Both the position numbers and the translations under genes were made by a program. Below, piece after piece: positions 9,383 through 18,895 of a DNA stretch of 64,000 nucleotides; position 1 is the stretch's first letter, and the number at the start of each line of letters is the position of its first letter. Below the pieces are notes generated by a model, which did no database searches, was not told where the DNA came from, and saw only the letters and a program-made list of their open reading frames with translations. Source of the DNA: Zasmidium citrigriseum (Eukaryota > Ascomycota > Dothideomycetes > Mycosphaerellales > Mycosphaerellaceae); assembly GCA_002786025.1 (NCBI GenBank), contig NHNW01000012.1, positions 372,001 through 436,000 on the forward strand, read 5' to 3'.

Positions 9383-10376
9383 TCAGACGGCTTGGTAGAG
9401 GAGAAGCGGCTCGCCGACGTTCTCGATTTCCGGGATCGTGCACCGCAGATCGAATGCTTTTGATAGAACGATCTTGAAGATCTAGAAGTTCGGGTTCAGT
9501 CAGTAAGAGGTACGTACCAGACGGGAGATATCAGGGCCGATGACGAACCTTCTGCACATTGATGCTGTGACTGGTGCTGGAGAAGATCAGGCTAGCCTTC
9601 ATGGCCTTGGCGAAGCGCTTAGCCTGCATGGAGATCTCTTCTTGCTCTTCTCGTGGGAAGTTGACAAAGTGGTCGTATTTGGTGCCGACTAGGAATGGGA
9701 TGGCTGTCTTGTTGAAGCCTCGGCCTTGTCGATACCATTCTTTGATGCTGTTGAGGGTGGATTTTCGGGTGAGGTCGAACATGAAGAGGATGGCTACTGC
9801 GTCGTTGCAGACCAGAGGAAGCATGTTCACAAATTCGCGCTGACCGCCCAGATCCCAAATCGAGAAGGTAATCTCGGTGTTCCGAATGCTGATGGTCTTC
9901 TCCATGAAGTTGACGCCTGCAATCAACAGTCAGTATGACCCCCCTGTACCACCATTCGAGTCCCAGCGCTTACCCAGAGTCTGGATGTAATCCTCGTCCC
10001 AGCTGCCCTCGACATATTTGACCATCAAGCTCGTCTTTCCGATCTGCGCATCGCCCACCATGCCCACCTTGATTACCACCGACGCATTCTTTTGGGCTTG
10101 TTGCCGCTGGCCGTTCTGATCATACTGTCCCTGGCTCTGTGTTGACGGAGGTCTGCTCAGGCCGTTGCCATTCTGGAGTTGATCCGGAGTATTGTCTGCT
10201 GATTGGGAATAACTTCTCGAGAAGCCGGTGTCTGAGTATGATGTCTGCGGGCGACCATCGTAGGTGGGGTTCTGGTTCTGGAGGGAGGAGGCGGTGATGG
10301 TGTGCATCGAGGCGTCGTCGATGGCGGCGGAGTGCTTCTCGCTGCCGCCGTTGGCCTGGGGAGGATCGATGTCCAT
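9383..10376 (-). CDS. SPG1: Septum-promoting GTPase Spg1/Tem1
   Basis: Three exons on the minus strand, 10376-9974, 9916-9549 and 9481-9383 (introns 57 and 67 nt), give 289 residues. The GTPase core is highly diagnostic: G1 GDAQIGKTS starting at residue 108, [20 protein letters not shown] across intron 1, G3 DLGGQ at 156-160, TKYD at 213-216, and [16 protein letters not shown] across intron 2, ending EPLLLYQAV. The first 100 residues are a polar Gln/Ser/Asn-rich extension not seen in the roughly 200-residue fission yeast protein. Spg1 is the Ras-family switch at spindle poles that starts the septation initiation network. A FHA-RING ligase of the Dma1 type, a known negative regulator of this network in yeast, lies 28 kb away. 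Confidence 0.95.
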
Positions 10377-11084
10377 GCTGGCGGTGCTGCAAGGCGGTGT
10401 GCAGTCTCACCTTCAGGGGCCTTATTGGAGAGAGCTGGCGGATCACACACAGGGCAGCTGCTGTACCTGCAGACTCAAAGCCCGTCCTCTCTCAGCTCCG
10501 CCGGGGGCTTGTGACGCCGGGTCCAGTCACGGGAAGTGAATTTCGGGGTGGTTTTCCAGAATCCGCATCAGCCAGCGCGCAGAAGCATAGCGGAAGGACT
10601 GGCGGCGGAGTGGACGTGAGCAATAGCGGGTAGAATGGGGCGTGGTGTATGTTGTGAGCGGGCCAATGATGTTTGTCAACAGCCGTCCCGGTTGAACTCA
10701 GCGTCCCGAGCCGCCAGCAGATCCGCGTCCCCGGACCTGGTCGCTGGGAGGAGCAGGCACAGTCTGCGATTAGAAGATAAAGAAACACAACAGCGAGTAA
10801 GCTGGGCAGTAGAGGGACACGGTGAGAGTGGGCAGGGCAGGGAGGGGAGGTCGATGCAACGGGCGAGTCGCGTGGGCCGCGTTTAGCTGCACGCACGTGA
10901 AAGCTCAAGGTTGTTCTGGCCGATCCGGCCTGCAGGTGGACGTCGGCTAGCGAGAGAGACGTCATTCCATCTCGTCTGCCATTCTGTCTTCCATCTGCCC
11001 GCTCATTCCACCTCTTGCCTTTCATCCTGGTGCCAGGTCAATACTCACAATACCATGAGGTGACAGCCTTCTCTCGCAGCAGCC
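10377..11084. promoter_or_regulatory. Divergent promoter region, SPG1 / PSD1
   Basis: A 708 bp interval between divergent start codons. It is GC-rich toward 10490-10760 and pyrimidine-rich near 10970-11030. A 177-codon open frame on the minus strand (10492-11025) shows no domain and low-complexity composition; I regard it as chance. The PSD1 leader probably lies in the last 100 bp. Confidence 0.45.
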
Positions 11085-12803
11085 ATGCCGCCCACCTTCG
11101 CCAGGCACGCCCGGCTCGTGCTCCGGCAGCGTGCAGTCTTCAGAAACCCCCGATCCCGACCCTTCTCCTCCACTCGAACTACATACAAGCAGCAAGGCCA
11201 GCATCGTAAGTCCTCCTTCAGCTCTCGGTTACGAGACGCCCTCGCCGCTACTCCCATAGTCTGGCGACCCATCCCCATCGGCCTGGGCATTGCATTTCTG
11301 GGCGCTTTTCAATTCTACCGAATTCAAGAGCGAGAGAGACGGCGGGAGGAGGAAGAATGGAGGCAGACCAAAGGCGAAGAAGATGACGAGTTTGACTGGG
11401 GTGACCTAGGCCAGCCCAAGAAGAGACCGCGAATACGCCCCAGTGGACCATGGTCTGTCCAGATTATGAGCACCATCCCTTTGAAGGCATTGTCAAGATG
11501 GTGGGGCTGGTTCAACAGCATTGACATCCCGTACTACTTCCGGGTGCCTGGGTTTAAGCTGTACGGATACATCTTCGGTGTCAACTTTGATGAGATCGAC
11601 GAGCCGGATCTGCACAAGTATCGAAATTTGTCAGAGTTCTTTTACCGAACACTGAAGCCTGGAGTGAGGCCCCTGGATCCACATCCTGATGCTCTACTAT
11701 CACCCGCCGATGGGAAAGTCGTGCAGTTCGGAGTCATCGAGCACGGTGAGGTGGAGCAGGTCAAGGGCGTGACATACAGCGTTGATGCGCTTCTCGGAAC
11801 GCAACCCTCTGCCGGATCATCTCCCAGCAGCAACGTGGCTGGGTCAAAAGATGCTCCACACCCATCGGAGGAAAGAGGACGTGAAGGAGACTCTGAGACC
11901 ATTCGCGCTGATGAAGAGTTTGCTCGCGTGAATGGCATTTCATATACCCTGCCGAACCTGTTTTCCGGATCAAATCCAGGCCGTAAGAGGCGCAGCTGGT
12001 GGAAGGTCCAAGAAGAGGACCCCAAAAATGCAGATCCCAAGCTCCGAGAAGGAGGCGGCTCGACTGTGATACCACTCTCAGATCAGTCCACTAAATCATC
12101 AACATCCTCGGAACAGGAGGTATCGAAGGATCTCGCAGAGTCGCCAACTGCTCCGCGGCCCTGGTATTACCCACCAGCAAAGGAGGTGCCGACAGCTCTA
12201 TATTACTGTGTTGTCTACCTGGCTCCTGGTGACTATCATAGATTTCATTCACCGGTTTCTTGGGTGGTTGAGAGCAGGCGACACTTTGCGGGAGAGTTAT
12301 ACAGTGTTAGCCCCTTCTTGGTGAAGAACTTACCCGGCCTCTTCACTCTCAACGAACGAGTCGTGTTGCTAGGCCGATGGAAGTACGGCTTCTTCAGCTA
12401 TACTCCAGTTGGTGCCACCAACGTCGGTTCGATCGTCATCAACTTCGATCGCGAATTGCGAACCAACAGCTTGCTCACAGACACGCTCGCCGATAAGGCC
12501 GCCGAAGAGGCAGCTGAGAGAGGCGAGCCATACTCAGGATACGCTGAAGCCACCTACACATCCGCATCCCCGGTCCTCGGAGGCCACGCCTTGAAGAAAG
12601 GTGAAGAAATGGGCGGCTTCCAGCTCGGCAGCACCATCGTCATGGTCTTTGAAGCACCAAAAGGCAGAAGACCTTCTTTTGATGAGGGCTTCATAGGCGA
12701 TGGTACGGAGAGGAAAGGTGGCTTCAAGTGGTGCATTGAGAAGGGCAAGAAGGTCAAGGTTGGAGAGAAGCTGGGATATGTGGAGAGCATCGAAGAGGCA
12801 TGA
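11085..12803 (+). CDS. PSD1: Mitochondrial phosphatidylserine decarboxylase 1
   Basis: An intronless 572-residue protein. The N-terminus is Arg/Ser-rich without acidic residues (MPPTFARHARLVLRQRAVFR), a mitochondrial presequence, followed by a membrane segment near 62-80 (PIPIGLGIAFLGAFQFYRI). The family blocks follow: NLSEFFYRTLKPGVRPLD, LLSPADGKVVQFGVI, APGDYHRFHSPVSW with the conserved His, and VGATNVGSIVINFD. The self-cleavage motif LGST has its Ser at 516; cleavage there makes the pyruvoyl prosthetic group. Residues about 240-370 hold a low-complexity insertion between the QVKGVTYSVDALLG block and the core. The enzyme converts phosphatidylserine to phosphatidylethanolamine at the inner membrane. 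Confidence 0.96.
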   Translation: MPPTFARHARLVLRQRAVFRNPRSRPFSSTRTTYKQQGQHRKSSFSSRLRDALAATPIVWRPIPIGLGIAFLGAFQFYRIQERERRREEEEWRQTKGEEDDEFDWGDLGQPKKRPRIRPSGPWSVQIMSTIPLKALSRWWGWFNSIDIPYYFRVPGFKLYGYIFGVNFDEIDEPDLHKYRNLSEFFYRTLKPGVRPLDPHPDALLSPADGKVVQFGVIEHGEVEQVKGVTYSVDALLGTQPSAGSSPSSNVAGSKDAPHPSEERGREGDSETIRADEEFARVNGISYTLPNLFSGSNPGRKRRSWWKVQEEDPKNADPKLREGGGSTVIPLSDQSTKSSTSSEQEVSKDLAESPTAPRPWYYPPAKEVPTALYYCVVYLAPGDYHRFHSPVSWVVESRRHFAGELYSVSPFLVKNLPGLFTLNERVVLLGRWKYGFFSYTPVGATNVGSIVINFDRELRTNSLLTDTLADKAAEEAAERGEPYSGYAEATYTSASPVLGGHALKKGEEMGGFQLGSTIVMVFEAPKGRRPSFDEGFIGDGTERKGGFKWCIEKGKKVKVGEKLGYVESIEEA

Positions 12804-13017
12804 TGGATTGCATGGAAAGGGAACAAGCATTGCATCGTACGTTCGTCTCTGATTTGATACCCAGCTCTTTGCTAGCTACCATACAAGCAACCGATGTGAA
12901 GATTCCTGACCTTCGAATCTCAGTGTCCCGCTCGTATCCAGTCATGGTCGCTATCACCCTCAGCGTTCTTCTGACCGACTCTTTGTTGCGAACGACATTG
13001 AGGTCCTCCAATCGACC

Positions 13018-13887
13018 CTACCACTCGTCGTACCAGCCGTCCTCGTCGTTGCCGTCCTTGAAGTCGTAGCGATCGTCGACTATGTAGCCGCCGTCGTAGA
13101 CTCGCTTCGCCTTGTAGCGACGCTTGCGCTCCTCTGCCCGCTCGCGCAACTCACGAGCGTTACGCTGTTTGGCCGTCTCGCCTGGTTGCGTGACAAACCT
13201 CAATCCGCGCTTGCGTCCGTGAATCAGGATCTCCGACTTGCCGCGATACGGATCAGCACGCAGGACGTATCTCGTGCGCCGCAAGCCGCGAATGTTTGGC
13301 GAGATCGACCAGCGGGTCTCTTGCTTCTGGCCGTAGCAGTGGTTGGAGCGCATGTCGAACTGCTTCATGGCGGGGACACCAAGCAGGACGTGATGATCTT
13401 CGCCGCGCGAGCCTTCGTCGATGTATGCGGTGATCGTATGCTTCACGCCGGAGATGAAGAGCTGGAAGGTGGTGTACTTGTCGTGGTAGACGATGTCGCT
13501 GCAGGTGACGAAGCGATGTGGCTTCGTGCGATAGACTGGGAGGCCTGCCTCTCGGGCTGCTCTGCCGCTGATGAAGGAGGCACCGGCACCGGAGTCGATG
13601 AGCACGTGGCTGACCTCGACGTACACGTCGACGCCCGCGATGAAGCAAGTCGTCTCGAAGCACTGGCCGTGGAGCATGTCTGGGGCCGCGTACATGCGCT
13701 TCAAGGTCTGGACGTAGTTGGACTTCTTGGAGAGGTAGCCCTTGGTGACGGACGGCTTCGGCTTCGTGTCAATGGCGTCGTAGTCATCGTAGTCGTCGTA
13801 GAGATCTGGCTCGGTCTTGATGAATGGCTTCTTGGTCATCGTCATCTTGCGGCTGCCGAAATAGCCGTTGTCGATGTATCGCGACAT
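13018..13887 (-). CDS. Free-standing retropepsin-like protein, copy 1
   Basis: A 289-residue protein starting at ATG 13887 (MSRYIDNGYFGSRKMTMT). The frame is open further upstream, but a good intron (13966-13904, GTACGT...TTGCAG, CTGAC branch point, 63 nt) ends just before, so the upstream exon is untranslated. Residues about 70-185 look like a retroviral-type aspartic protease fold: EVSHVLIDSGAGASFIS with Asp98 in the DSGA motif, and LLGVPAMKQFDM matching the second hallmark hairpin. The N-terminus is acidic/Tyr-rich (DLYDDYDDYDAID), the C-terminus has QPGETAKQRNARE, then a Lys/Arg-rich helix and an acidic end. It is co-linear with the gene at 14495-15241. No reverse transcriptase or integrase lies nearby. 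Protease activity would need dimerisation and is inferred only. Confidence 0.75.
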   Translation of the reverse strand: MSRYIDNGYFGSRKMTMTKKPFIKTEPDLYDDYDDYDAIDTKPKPSVTKGYLSKKSNYVQTLKRMYAAPDMLHGQCFETTCFIAGVDVYVEVSHVLIDSGAGASFISGRAAREAGLPVYRTKPHRFVTCSDIVYHDKYTTFQLFISGVKHTITAYIDEGSRGEDHHVLLGVPAMKQFDMRSNHCYGQKQETRWSISPNIRGLRRTRYVLRADPYRGKSEILIHGRKRGLRFVTQPGETAKQRNARELRERAEERKRRYKAKRVYDGGYIVDDRYDFKDGNDEDGWYDEW

Positions 13888-14494
13888 GGTGCTTGTGTAG
13901 CTGCTGCAATCAACGTCAGTCATTGCGTTCGTTCGCGGGTTTTGCTGTGAGGGATATCCCACGTACTCTGGCCGACCGCGGAGGTTTGCAGACGCCAACG
14001 GATGGCGTGGCGAACGGTTGATGTCGAAGAGAAGAAGCAGAAGAGGTGGACCTCAAGATAAGTAGGCAGCCCATGGACCGTGCGGCTGTCGTATGTTTGA
14101 GTGAAGCGAGGTGGACGGTAGAGTGAAGCAGAGACAGGTGAAGTCTGCATTGAGTGAATTTGCGCTAAACCCTGAACTAGTTGCAGCAAGTGCACATGCC
14201 GAACGGACTGACGAGGCACGCATGTGTACATCGCTGAAGAGAGTCATGACGTGTCAATACTTTTGCTTGTACAGATACATACACAAGCATATGTTTGCAA
14301 GTCTCAAATCACAGATTTGTTCATCATCTCAGCTAACCCCTGAATCCACCAAGCCGTCAAGTCACTGATTCCACATAGCTCGTAATATGTATTTCACCAC
14401 CAGCATGCCCTTTTCATTCCCACTGGACGTTGCAAACGAAGACTCTCATCCTCTCGAACCTTGGACCATCAAACTCATCGATGGCTGCAACATC
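13888..14494. other. 5' region of retropepsin-like copy 1 and 3' region of copy 2
   Basis: About 607 bp between tandem minus-strand genes. It holds the 5'UTR of copy 1, interrupted by the likely intron at 13904-13966, its promoter further up, and the 3'UTR of copy 2. No LTR-like terminal repeats or primer-binding site were noticed. Confidence 0.45.
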
Positions 14495-15241
14495 TCACTT
14501 TGAAAATGAGACAGACCGTGCCATCTCATACTCCTCCTTCGCCTCAGCACACTGCGCCGTCCTACGCTCGTACTTCTCACGAGCATTGCGCTCCGCAGCC
14601 GTCTCTCCAGGTTGTCTGGCCAGTGCCTGGCCCTTTCGAGGACTATGAACATGCAACTTCCTTTTGGCATTGGGAGAATCGCACTGGAGATAATAGAACT
14701 TGTGGCGCTCGCCGTCAATGTCTGGCTTGACGGAGACTCCCACTTCCCCGTTGTGAATAGGGAAGGACATGCGGAACAGTTTGATGGAAGGCATTCCCAG
14801 GGCCATGTTAGTGGCATCCTGTTCCTCATCGATGTATGCGGAAATTTCATGCTGGACACCGCCGAGTGAGAGTTTGAAGGTCGTCGACTTGTCGTACCGT
14901 ACATAGCCGTTGGCGGTGTGGAAGCGTTTGGGAGTGATGTGATAGACGGGCAGGCGGCCTTTGTCGACTGCGCGGCGGCTGATGAAGTTGGAAGAAGCGC
15001 CGGAGTCGATTAGAATGTGGCTGACCTCGAGGTACACGTCATTTTTGATGACGATGCCGGTGATTTTGACGCAAGAGCCGTGGGTTGGGTCATGGTCTGA
15101 GCTGGCGTGCTTGGACTTGGACATGCTGCGAGTAGTCGCGTTGCTCTCAAAGTCTGGGTCTCCTGGTTCGTTTTGATCCTCTGGATTTCTGTTGCCATAT
15201 CCGACGACAAGACTGAGGGCTTTCATGAGACTGGACAACAT
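14495..15241 (-). CDS. Free-standing retropepsin-like protein, copy 2
   Basis: A 248-residue protein starting at ATG 15241 (MLSSLMKALSLVVGYGNRN). As in copy 1, the frame is open upstream only as far as a likely 5'UTR intron (15329-15277, GTAAGA...GTGCAG, GCTGAC branch point, 53 nt). The core DVYLEVSHILIDSGASSNFI carries Asp79 in the DSGA motif, then TTFKLSLGGVQHEISAYIDE and MALGMPSIKLFRM, and a C-terminal QPGETAAERNAREKYERR. These blocks match copy 1 in order and spacing, so the pair arose by tandem duplication; divergence between them is substantial. This copy lacks the acidic ends of copy 1. The function is unknown. Confidence 0.75.
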   Translation of the reverse strand: MLSSLMKALSLVVGYGNRNPEDQNEPGDPDFESNATTRSMSKSKHASSDHDPTHGSCVKITGIVIKNDVYLEVSHILIDSGASSNFISRRAVDKGRLPVYHITPKRFHTANGYVRYDKSTTFKLSLGGVQHEISAYIDEEQDATNMALGMPSIKLFRMSFPIHNGEVGVSVKPDIDGERHKFYYLQCDSPNAKRKLHVHSPRKGQALARQPGETAAERNAREKYERRTAQCAEAKEEYEMARSVSFSK

Positions 15242-15725
15242 ATTGGTCTTGCAGTCGTGCTTGAGCTTTGAGTGGCCTGCACGTGTCAGCTTTTGTTTCA
15301 ATCACAGTTTTCCCATTGCAGAATCTTACAGCGGTGTGGTTTTCTGGGGAGTTGAGAAGGCAAAGGGCGCTTGTCGTGGTTGAGAAACGAAAGATAAGAT
15401 TCGATCAGGAAGGCTTATAAGTTCGAGCGTGAGGTAGCGTTGAATGCATGTCTCTGCAAGCAAATGGGAAACCCATAGATCAAAAGGGCACTGAGTGAGA
15501 TGCCTGATGTCTCATATTGTGTTCAACATACCTCATATAAAGCAATCACATGCTAGCTTAATTCCATGTCTCGGGAACTATCATCCGCGTGTCTCATACT
15601 CTCACGATCTGACGTGTGTCAAACAATGCCCTCAGCCCGCCATAGACATATTGGAGAAAGACTCGAACCACGTAATTCTCGATCTCGACCCCTTCTTCGT
15701 AGAACTTTTGATGGAGGCCGTGTCA
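15242..15725. other. 5' region of retropepsin-like copy 2
   Basis: About 484 bp. It includes the 5'UTR intron at 15277-15329 with a short leader exon upstream, the promoter of copy 2, and the 3'UTR of the minus-strand gene at 15726. An AGATAAG sequence (minus strand, near 15390-15396) is a possible GATA-factor site. Confidence 0.4.
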
Positions 15726-17309
15726 TCATTTGCCTTGCTCGGGAACAGGAGCCTCGTCCTGCGACTTTGCTTCTCTGTTTGCGTTCTCGTCAGCTGGAGG
15801 TTGCTCCTGAGCTTCCGAAGTGGGTGCAGGTTGCTCACTGTTGGTTCTATGGGAAGCAGCACTGCCAGCTTGAGACCTGACGTCTTCTGCTACAGCAGCA
15901 GCAGGGGTAGCAACAACAGGGGTCTCGGCGTCCATGGACTTCGCTGGCTCAGGCGTCGGCGGCAGGCTCTTCTCCAGCTCAGGAGCAGGCGGAGGACTTG
16001 GTGGAGGCAGCGCGCCAGACATCTCAGGTTCGCCGTCGAGAGCCGTTGCAGGATCCTGCTGCTCGTCAGCAGGGTACTCCTCAACCTCAGTCCTCTTAGG
16101 CCTCGGAGCTCGAATCCCCAGCATAGTCCCTAAGAAACCCACCTGCTTCCTGTTCTCCACCTCCACCTTCCTTCTCTCTCTCATCTCCTTAGCAGTGGGT
16201 TGCTTCCCCTTCGAAGAGCCACGGCCACCTGCAAGCCACCACATCATTTTCGGTACTCTCTGCTCGTCATCTAGCCGACCGTATGAACTTCCGCTCAGGG
16301 CGCTGAGGTACGTACTTGAACTTCGGATACTGTCGGTGTCACCTCCTCCACCACGTAGGGTAGAGATCCGCTCGCTCTTGACTTCGAATGTTTTGTTGAT
16401 CACGGGCTTGTCCTGAAACCTGACGTCTCCGGTGTGGCGACTGCTTGACGCACTTCCCACGCTCGGCGGAAGGTAGCTAGAGATCGCCTTAGAGTCTCGC
16501 CTCTGCCTGTTGCCCTCAATCGCCGCCTCCATGCCCAGTCCCTGACCTCTTGAGTTCGTCGTCACCCGAATCTCCGGGTTGAAGAGCAACAGCTTCAACA
16601 TGTAGTTCTTCTCTGGTGTCAGGAATTGATACAAATCTGCCGCAAGCACCTGCTTCTCTTTCTCGGGCAACGGACGAACAACATCTTGGATCTGTCGAAT
16701 CGTTGCCGTATCGTCAGAGTGTACAAGCAGAATCTCCTCTCGCGGTTCCATCACGGGATGAAAGTGAGAGCAGCGACGAGTCCGACGGAGTCGATGTAGG
16801 ACATCCTTTTCGACTGGTGTCAGGAAGTCAAGATCGAGGAGGAGGCGGAGTTCGGAGACGTGCTTGTTGACGTTGGGCATGTTGGGGTCGCCTGAGCTGA
16901 CACGGTTACGAGGAACAGGGCCACGGAGCTCTCGCGGTGGTTGCATGTGCTGTTCTTGGAGCGCTTGAGCCATCTTTTGGGCTTCTTCGTGGGCCGCGCG
17001 ATGTTCTTCGGGGAGCATACGGTGTCTGAGGTTGGTTTCGGGGTGAGGGTCTTGGGTCAAGTGAAGGCCGACGTTGGTTGGGTGGAAGGCTTTCCAATGT
17101 CGCTCGGGATACCGTTGACCGCCGGTCGTATTCTTGCCTTTGGGTTTGAGGAAGGTCGAAAGGCGGTTGGCGAAGGACCGCTTCGCTGGCTGAGTCTCTG
17201 ATTGAGGTTGAGTCGATGCGTTGTCAGTGATATCAGGCGCCGGCGCACGTGCTGAACGATCAGGAGGTCGATCAGATGCCCTGCGTTGGTCCTGCTGCTG
17301 GGTTGACAT
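15726..17309 (-). CDS. Hypothetical proline-rich protein
   Basis: An intronless 527-residue protein starting at ATG 17309 (MSTQQQDQRRASDRPPDR). I do not recognise the family. The N-terminal 70 residues are polar and likely disordered. Residues about 95-250 look folded and helical, with VSELRLLLDLDFLTPVEKDV, LHRLRRTRRCSHFHPVMEP and EKEKQVLAADLYQFLTPEKN. The middle part is Ser/Gly-rich (TLRGGGGDTDSIRSSSTYLS), a basic stretch follows (KEMRERRKVEVENRKQ), and the last 120 residues are Pro/Ala/Glu-rich. No signal peptide or membrane segment. Coding potential is supported by the length of the frame and ordered composition changes; the start is the first ATG. Confidence 0.65.
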   Translation of the reverse strand: MSTQQQDQRRASDRPPDRSARAPAPDITDNASTQPQSETQPAKRSFANRLSTFLKPKGKNTTGGQRYPERHWKAFHPTNVGLHLTQDPHPETNLRHRMLPEEHRAAHEEAQKMAQALQEQHMQPPRELRGPVPRNRVSSGDPNMPNVNKHVSELRLLLDLDFLTPVEKDVLHRLRRTRRCSHFHPVMEPREEILLVHSDDTATIRQIQDVVRPLPEKEKQVLAADLYQFLTPEKNYMLKLLLFNPEIRVTTNSRGQGLGMEAAIEGNRQRRDSKAISSYLPPSVGSASSSRHTGDVRFQDKPVINKTFEVKSERISTLRGGGGDTDSIRSSSTYLSALSGSSYGRLDDEQRVPKMMWWLAGGRGSSKGKQPTAKEMRERRKVEVENRKQVGFLGTMLGIRAPRPKRTEVEEYPADEQQDPATALDGEPEMSGALPPPSPPPAPELEKSLPPTPEPAKSMDAETPVVATPAAAVAEDVRSQAGSAASHRTNSEQPAPTSEAQEQPPADENANREAKSQDEAPVPEQGK

Positions 17310-17550
17310 TGTGAGGATGTCGAACTTCGGAGGTGAAAGATGTCGAGCGACCGAGAGCGAAGGAAGACTTATCTCTTACCTATCGACAACGAAGACGCAG
17401 CACAGTTTGAAGAGAGAGGCATGGTAAATAGCTACTGTTGTAGTCACTGAGGACTGCGATCTAGAATCAGCATGGGGTGTCGATTAAGTCTTGTGAACAT
17501 TACCTGTCTTGACGCGGTTGAAGTCGGATACTAAAGGAAGTTCTTCACCT

Positions 17551-18657
17551 TCATGGATAGCCCATTCGCTCGCTATTCTTCTCATTCAATCCCCAGGCTT
17601 GACTGCTGCCATCATGCACTGTCGCCCTTCGCATATCTACGGTACATCTGTCAGCATTGTTCACCGGACTCTTGCGGCTCACTCTCACCTCTCTTATATT
17701 TTCCCTCGAAACTGCCTCCCGTAGCTCTATGCATCACGCAGGTGTTGTCCCACAAGATCATATCACCCGCGTTCTCCCACGGAATACTGACAACATACTT
17801 GGGTTGGCAAGCATGTTTGTACAGTCGCTCGATAAGTTGTTGGGATTTCTCCTGGTCTAGTCCTTCAATGTGGTGGACGTGGGAGGCGATGTAAAGGTTC
17901 ATTCTCCCACTGGCTTCGTGTCGTTGGATGAGTTTGTGGCGGGACATGAAGTGGTCTTCTGGGTTGAGACCTGGTAAAGCTTCTGGTGAGGCCATCTTTC
18001 GGGAATGGTAAAGTGAGTGACACGCTACGTAGTCCTTTTCGAGCAGCTCTTTCTTGAGGTCCTCAGGCAGGTCATCGTAGGCTGCTCTAGCATCTGCGTA
18101 TTCGGTTGCTCCGCCGGTACCTGCCGGTGGCAGTTCATGGGCTTTGAGAATGCTGTAGCCACCTCGTCTTGGGTTGAAGGAGCTGTCGACGTGAAAGAAA
18201 CTGTTCCCCTAATTAACAGTCAGCCTAGTAATGGCGACACGTGAGAAATGCCTACCTTGTTCATGGCAGCTCTGTGACTGTCAAGTGGTGCTATCGAGCC
18301 ATCTTCCAACAAGTTGCTAACATCGAAAAGCTCCTCAAATGGTAGACGATGTTTCTTTCCATGCTTGTTATAGGGGCTTACATCATCAAGCTCTCCAAAT
18401 CTTGCAGCGAAGGCGACGTGCCCAGCATCATCAAGACCTGTCTCTGGGAATCGCACGACGCCGTACTAAGGAATGGTGAGTACCGGTCTTGCAAAGATCA
18501 ACATATGAATGGTTCCACGTACCTTAGAAATCGCTTGTAGAACCTCTGCAAACACACCCTCCGGAATCTCTCTGCGAAAGTCGATCCCTCGTATCTCAGC
18601 GGCGAAGGTCGGATGAAGCTCTTTGATTGAAAGTTGGGTCTCTTCTTTGTGAGGCAT
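17551..18657 (-). CDS. TauD/TfdA-family Fe(II)/2-oxoglutarate dioxygenase
   Basis: Four exons, 18657-18523, 18465-18256, 18208-17689 and 17636-17551 (introns 57, 47 and 52 nt), give 316 residues. The iron ligands are visible: His121 and Asp123 in GNSFFHVDSSFNPRRGGY and the distal His275 in WDNTCVMHRATGG; the 2-oxoglutarate Arg lies in RDMRRATVHD, formed across intron 3. Other family blocks are YGVVRFPETGLDDAGHVAFA and RFGELDDV. The enzyme couples 2-oxoglutarate decarboxylation to oxidation of a small substrate, perhaps a sulfonate, an aryloxyacid or a related compound; the sequence does not say which. It is divergent from the permease at 20322, separated by 1.7 kb. Confidence 0.92.
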
Positions 18658-18895
18658 TTCAACGGTATGTGTCTCAGGCTATTGGGATATAGTTGAGCGA
18701 GTTGTCCTGGTCGTCATCTGAATACCCGAAACTCCTCACAGGTCTCGAGGTACCTAGAAAAGAGGAGTATGTAGCTGTGCCGAGCTCGGATCCAACTTCC
18801 GCGAAGCTCTAAGCTTGACAAGGTGATGGATTCGAGGTGAGCAAGAGGAATACAGGCAGTGCCAATGGAGTGACTTAATTCGTTAAGTGTTGAAT

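Noticed and set aside
10492..11025. 177-codon minus-strand frame between SPG1 and PSD1
   Set aside because: It is Pro/Ser/Cys-rich with no domain, in GC-rich divergent promoter DNA; chance frames are expected here.
13018..15301. Retroelement origin for the retropepsin-like pair as an intact transposon
   Set aside because: I found no reverse transcriptase, integrase, gag-like zinc knuckle or long terminal repeats; both genes have a normal ATG and a leader intron.
15655..15675. GACTCGAACCACG resembling a tRNA B box on the minus strand
   Set aside because: The flanks do not form a T stem or an acceptor stem, and no A box lies at the right distance.
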